Part shown: positions 6,364 to 8,828 of the stretch, piece after piece
Layout: each line of letters starts with the position of its first letter
Position numbering within the stretch: position 1 is the stretch's first letter
Assembly (NCBI GenBank): GCA_946480715.1
Contig: CAMLKK010000079.1
Coordinates: forward strand, 1 to 8,828
Source of the DNA: an uncultured Bacteriovorax sp.
GTDB lineage: Bacteria; Bdellovibrionota; Bacteriovoracia; Bacteriovoracales; Bacteriovoracaceae
Direction of reading: 5' to 3'
DNA: 8,828 nucleotides
Position numbers and translations under genes: made by a program
Notes under the pieces: generated by a model
What the model was told of the DNA's origin: nothing
Database searches by the model: none
What the model saw: the letters and a program-made list of their open reading frames with translations, nothing else

Positions 6364-6981
6364 CTATTCGATAATCAGTTCGTTTTTCAATTCATTTGAA
6401 CGATTGGCATCTTTGGCCGGAAAATAGTGCTCAAGAACGGCGGCCGCTGCTTCAATTGTTTCTTTAAGCGCAATCGCTAGATCACCCTGGTGAACTTTTT
6501 CAGCAAATTGGACTACGAGCTCATCCCAAACTTTTTGTTCGATTTTTTTTCTGACTCCTACATCAGTGATGATGTGAATCTTTCTCTCCATGAGCGAAAT
6601 GAAAATAAGAACACCATTATGATCAGTCGTGACGTGTATGCCATGATCAAAAAAGGCTTCATAAGCACGCTGGCGTGTTTCGAATTCCATTTCATTTTTA
6701 GTGACGAGTAATCTTTGGAAAAAGGGATATCTCCCTAACCAATAACCTAAAAGAAGCCCCGGAATTTGAATCCAAAGATAATAAATAGGGTTGATGATGT
6801 GGAGAGGTGAGAAATAGAGACCTAGAGAAAAGAGAAACGAAACAATAATGGCCATCCGAAAATGAGAAGCAGGATAGATGTCACTCGTTGAAACAATCAT
6901 AGGAACGAGTTCACTATGGCTTTTCTTTTCTGCCTGCGCGATTATTTCACGAATGTGTTTTTTGCTTTTTTCAGAAATCAT
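6364..6981 (-). CDS. TPM-domain membrane protein (second TPM paralogue)
   Basis: This 205-residue protein has the split TPM (DUF477, TPM_phosphatase) layout of the membrane-anchored subgroup. It opens with an amphipathic helix and first strand (SKKHIREIIAQAEKKSHSELVPMIVSTS, 5-33). Two membrane helices follow at about 41-58 and 64-83, then the rest of the domain: ETRQRAYEAFFDHGIH (101-116), HNGVLIFISLMERKIHIITDVGV (121-143) and a C-terminal helix. There is no signal peptide; both ends should lie on the cytoplasmic side. The ATG at 6981 is preceded by AAGGA about 7 bases upstream. It follows the larger TPM gene by 20 bases. Tandem TPM genes next to lemA are a recurrent arrangement in Gram-negative bacteria. 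The biochemical role is not settled; phosphatase activity is known for the plant relative, and bacterial members are linked to envelope maintenance. Confidence 0.85.
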   Translation of the reverse strand: MISEKSKKHIREIIAQAEKKSHSELVPMIVSTSDIYPASHFRMAIIVSFLFSLGLYFSPLHIINPIYYLWIQIPGLLLGYWLGRYPFFQRLLVTKNEMEFETRQRAYEAFFDHGIHVTTDHNGVLIFISLMERKIHIITDVGVRKKIEQKVWDELVVQFAEKVHQGDLAIALKETIEAAAAVLEHYFPAKDANRSNELKNELIIE

Positions 6982-7001
6982 ATTTAATCCTTAAATTTTT
7001 A

Positions 7002-7736
7002 TTACCAAGAACCTGATGAACCGCCGCCGGAGAATCCTCCGCCGCCACCGCCCCATGATCCGCCTGATGATCCTCCACCGAAGCCGCCTCCGCCGCCCCA
7101 ACTAGATCCGCCACTCCATCCGCCATAACCCGAACTGTACATCCCACGACGTCCTCTACGAGTAAAGAGTTGCAAGAAAGCAATGACGATAAAAAGTATG
7201 ATCATGATGAATGATGAACTGATGCGACGTTGATGGCGCGGTCTAACTGAACCTTCTGCAAATTTAAGTTCCACGCCGGCCGCTCGCCCCATGAGTGAGA
7301 GACCGAGTGCGACTCCGTTGTCATAATCTTGATTGCGAAAAAATGGTTTTACTTCTTCGATAATTCTGCGGGAAGTGAGATCGGTGATCTCGCCTTCGAG
7401 ACCGCGACCAACTTCAATGCGCATTTTTCTATCTTCAAGTGAGATGAGAAAAAGTGCGGCTTTGTCTTCGCCTTTTTTACCGAGTTTCCATTCATCGACA
7501 ACTTTGATGGAGTACCCTTCGATGGTTTCATCAAGCAGTCTATCAATGACGAGAACTTGAAACTGAATTCCTTTTTCCTGATAGAGATTCATAAGCGCAT
7601 TGGAAATCGCCGCGTGAGCACTACGACTTAAAAACTGCGCTTCATCAACCACCGGCCCTGTGAGGGCCGGCACTTCCATCGTCCATGCGGACAATGAAAG
7701 AAGTGTTGTTAAGATGAAAACTAAAAATTTATTCAT
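7002..7736 (-). CDS. TPM-domain exported protein with Gly-rich C-terminus (YgcG-like)
   Basis: The 244-residue product has a signal peptide (1-19, LLSLSAWTM), then a TPM domain in the extracytoplasmic space. Domain marks are VVDEAQFLS (29-37), QVLVID (60-65), DEWKLGKKGEDKAALFLIS (81-99), RKMRIEVGRGLEG (103-115) and ITDLTSRRIIEE (117-128). A membrane helix at 174-192 is followed by basic residues (RRGRRG, stop-transfer) and a cytoplasmic tail of about 45 residues made almost only of Gly, Ser, Trp and Phe, ending SGSW. This architecture, including the SGSW-type ending, is typical of YgcG-type TPM proteins. The start overlaps the lemA stop as TAATG, so translation is probably coupled; no good ribosome site is visible. 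TPM proteins next to LemA are a known association, with envelope or stress roles suggested, but the molecular function is unproven. Confidence 0.92.
   Translation of the reverse strand: MNKFLVFILTTLLSLSAWTMEVPALTGPVVDEAQFLSRSAHAAISNALMNLYQEKGIQFQVLVIDRLLDETIEGYSIKVVDEWKLGKKGEDKAALFLISLEDRKMRIEVGRGLEGEITDLTSRRIIEEVKPFFRNQDYDNGVALGLSLMGRAAGVELKFAEGSVRPRHQRRISSSFIMIILFIVIAFLQLFTRRGRRGMYSSGYGGWSGGSSWGGGGGFGGGSSGGSWGGGGGGFSGGGSSGSW
7005..7130 (-). repeat. GC-rich coding repeat for a Gly/Ser/Trp tail
   Basis: Codons for residues 203-244 of the TPM protein form a GC-rich island in otherwise AT-leaning DNA, built from GGT/GGA/GGC runs. The tail holds two imperfect copies of a GGSSWGGGGGF-like unit (about 209-219 and 225-235). 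Such low-complexity DNA is prone to length change by slippage. Confidence 0.75.
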
Positions 7737-8323
7737 TAGAATTGAACCGCTGGAGCTTTTTGCGCTTCCTGAAGATTTTCAACTTCAAATTGCGGCTTCT
7801 TCGCATGTTTTAAGAAGAGTGAATTTGTCCACGACGTAGGAGGAACAGTTACGAGATTATTAAATTCTTTAATCGACGTAATGTAGCGGTTTCTCGCTAC
7901 AGTAATTCTGTTTTCTGTTCCTTCAAGTTGCGCTTGTAAGTCGCGGAAATTTTCGTTCGCCTTTAAATCTGGATATTTTTCCACGGTTACCATTAAACGA
8001 GAAAGTGCTGATGAAAGGCCTGCTTGGGCCTGTTGGAATTTTTGCATGTTTGCTTCAGTGAGCTGATCCGCTGTAAAATTAACAGATGTAGCTTTAGCGC
8101 GCGCTTCGATCACACCTTGAAGTGTTTCTTTTTCGTGACCAGCATATCCTTTAACCGTGTTAACGAGGTTAGGAATAAGGTCAGCGCGACGTTTATATTG
8201 GTTTTGAACTTCGGCCCAATCGGCCTCTACTTGGTTTAAAGCTGTAGGAATACTTTGGATTCCACATGAAGAAAGTAGAATAGTTGTAACGAAAATAGTG
8301 ACTAATGACTTAAAATATTTCAT
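7736..8323 (-). CDS. lemA: LemA-family lipoprotein
   Basis: The 195-residue product starts with a lipoprotein signal (MKYFKSLVTIFVTTILLSSC), with C20 after LSS as the lipidation site, so it should be anchored to a membrane facing the periplasm. The rest is the helical LemA domain. Landmarks are W36 and the signature VQNQYKRRADLIPNLVNTVKGYAGHE (39-64), a long helical stretch with ARAKAT and QAGLSSALSRLMVTVEKYPDLKAN, FRDLQAQLEGTENRITVARNRY (126-147), VPPTSW, and the conserved ending PAVQF. The serine after C20 is replaced by Gly, so there is no Asp retention signal; by E. coli rules this would favour the outer membrane. The start is clear: GAGGAG (plus-strand 8330-8335) lies 6 bases before the ATG. 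It is the first gene of the operon, and its stop overlaps the TPM start. Exact function of LemA proteins is not established. Confidence 0.95.
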   Translation of the reverse strand: MKYFKSLVTIFVTTILLSSCGIQSIPTALNQVEADWAEVQNQYKRRADLIPNLVNTVKGYAGHEKETLQGVIEARAKATSVNFTADQLTEANMQKFQQAQAGLSSALSRLMVTVEKYPDLKANENFRDLQAQLEGTENRITVARNRYITSIKEFNNLVTVPPTSWTNSLFLKHAKKPQFEVENLQEAQKAPAVQF

Positions 8324-8370
8324 AACGATCTCCTCAGAAGATTATTGAAAATTAAAACACTTAAAAGCTT

Positions 8371-8828
8371 ATGTTAAAGAATCAAAAAAGTGAACTTTTG
8401 TTACCAGTTGGTGACATGAATATGTGTCTGGCCGCTATTCACAATGGCGCAGATGCTATTTATGTTGGAATGCCACATTTTAATGCTCGCGGAAGAACGA
8501 CTGATTTCACCACGGAACAACTCAAAGAGATGATCGATCTTTGTCATCTTTACGGAGTGAAAGTTAATCTTGCTTTTAACGTTGTTATTTTTGAACCTGA
8601 ACTTCCGGCCGTTATTGAACTTTTAAAAGAGGTTCTTCCTACGCGCCCGGATGCGCTCATCATCCAAGATGTAGGCCTCGCGAAAATCGTACGTCAAATG
8701 GCCCCTGATCAGGTTATTCACGGTTCAACGCAAATGACGGTGACGAACTATGAGGCGATGAACTTACTTGCTGATTTGGGCATTAAACGTTTTGTTTTGG
8801 GACGCGAAGTTTCTCTGCCTGAAATGAA
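8371..8828 (+). CDS. Peptidase U32 family protein (5' part only)
   Basis: The first 152 residues are present; the gene runs off the right edge. The sequence follows the N-terminal half of U32 proteins: LLLPVGDM (9-16), HNGADAIYVGMPHFNARGR (24-42), DFTTEQLKEM (45-54), VKVNLAFNVVI (63-73), PDALIIQDVG (93-102), VIHGSTQMTVTN (115-126) and KRFVLGREVSLPEM (139-152). The family includes annotated collagenase-like proteases, but well-studied members act in tRNA hydroxylation (TrhP), 23S rRNA hydroxylation (RlhA) and oxygen-independent ubiquinone synthesis (UbiU/UbiV). Which branch this is depends on the missing C-terminal half and its iron-sulphur cysteines. The ATG at 8371 is the first start after an in-frame TAA at 8362, but no Shine-Dalgarno is visible. 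It is divergent from lemA, with only 47 bases between starts. Confidence 0.92.
   Translation, partial: MLKNQKSELLLPVGDMNMCLAAIHNGADAIYVGMPHFNARGRTTDFTTEQLKEMIDLCHLYGVKVNLAFNVVIFEPELPAVIELLKEVLPTRPDALIIQDVGLAKIVRQMAPDQVIHGSTQMTVTNYEAMNLLADLGIKRFVLGREVSLPEM

Larger units (their letters stand above)
4515..8323 (-). other. Predicted five-gene envelope/secretion operon
   Basis: Five minus-strand genes follow without room for internal promoters. LemA and the first TPM gene overlap by 1 base (TAATG), then come a 20-base gap to the second TPM gene, an 11-base gap to the papain-like protein gene, and a 4-base overlap (GTGA) to the pectinacetylesterase-like gene. All five products carry a signal peptide, lipobox or membrane helices. 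Spacing makes co-transcription likely; a shared function is inference. Confidence 0.7.

Noticed and set aside
6971..7183. Ala/Val/Asp-rich minus-strand frame of 70 codons
   Set aside because: It is the alternative reading of the GGN-repeat tail of the TPM gene; such low-complexity DNA keeps other frames open by chance, and the TPM frame has family motifs.
8345..8373. TTGAAA with CTTATG 17 bases on as a promoter for the U32 gene
   Set aside because: The -10 candidate overlaps the start codon, so a transcript would begin inside the gene; the promoter is probably further upstream and not recognisable.

Overview
The window looks like ordinary chromosome from a free-living Gram-negative bacterium of fairly low GC. 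There is no mobile element, CRISPR array, rRNA or tRNA. Many products carry signal peptides or a lipobox, which fits a diderm envelope. The protein style recalls the Bdellovibrionota (Bacteriovorax/Peredibacter-like predators), but that placement is an impression from the sequences, not a demonstrated assignment.

Left part (1-1900): a 5'-terminal fragment of a branched-chain amino-acid-type periplasmic binding protein (minus strand), a small unknown protein (plus), a 61-residue one-helix membrane protein (minus) and an unknown exported protein (plus). The two small genes converge on a 12-base tandem repeat that supplies stop codons to both.

Middle (1904-4518): a NamZ/DUF1343 (GH171) exo-N-acetylmuramidase on the minus strand is divergent from a thyA-folA pair. 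Thymidylate synthase oxidises methylene-tetrahydrofolate to dihydrofolate, and dihydrofolate reductase regenerates tetrahydrofolate. The two reading frames overlap by ATGA, which suggests coupled translation.

Right part (8323 down to 4515, minus strand): five tightly packed genes that look like one envelope/secretion operon. In transcription order they are a LemA-family lipoprotein, a TPM-domain protein with a signal peptide, a C-terminal membrane helix and a Gly/Ser/Trp tail, a second TPM-domain protein with two membrane helices, an unrecognised exported protein with a papain-like Cys/His/Asp pattern, and an exported pectinacetylesterase/Notum-type serine hydrolase. The first three are a known type of association. 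The last two, fused to the operon by an 11-base gap and joined to each other by a GTGA overlap, are the least explained and most interesting part. A peptidase U32-family gene starts divergently at 8371 and runs off the right edge.

No stretch longer than 300 bases lacks a gene; the longest intergenic region is 591-807. Three convergent gene junctions are packed to within 20 bases or overlap, and none shows a recognisable intrinsic terminator.
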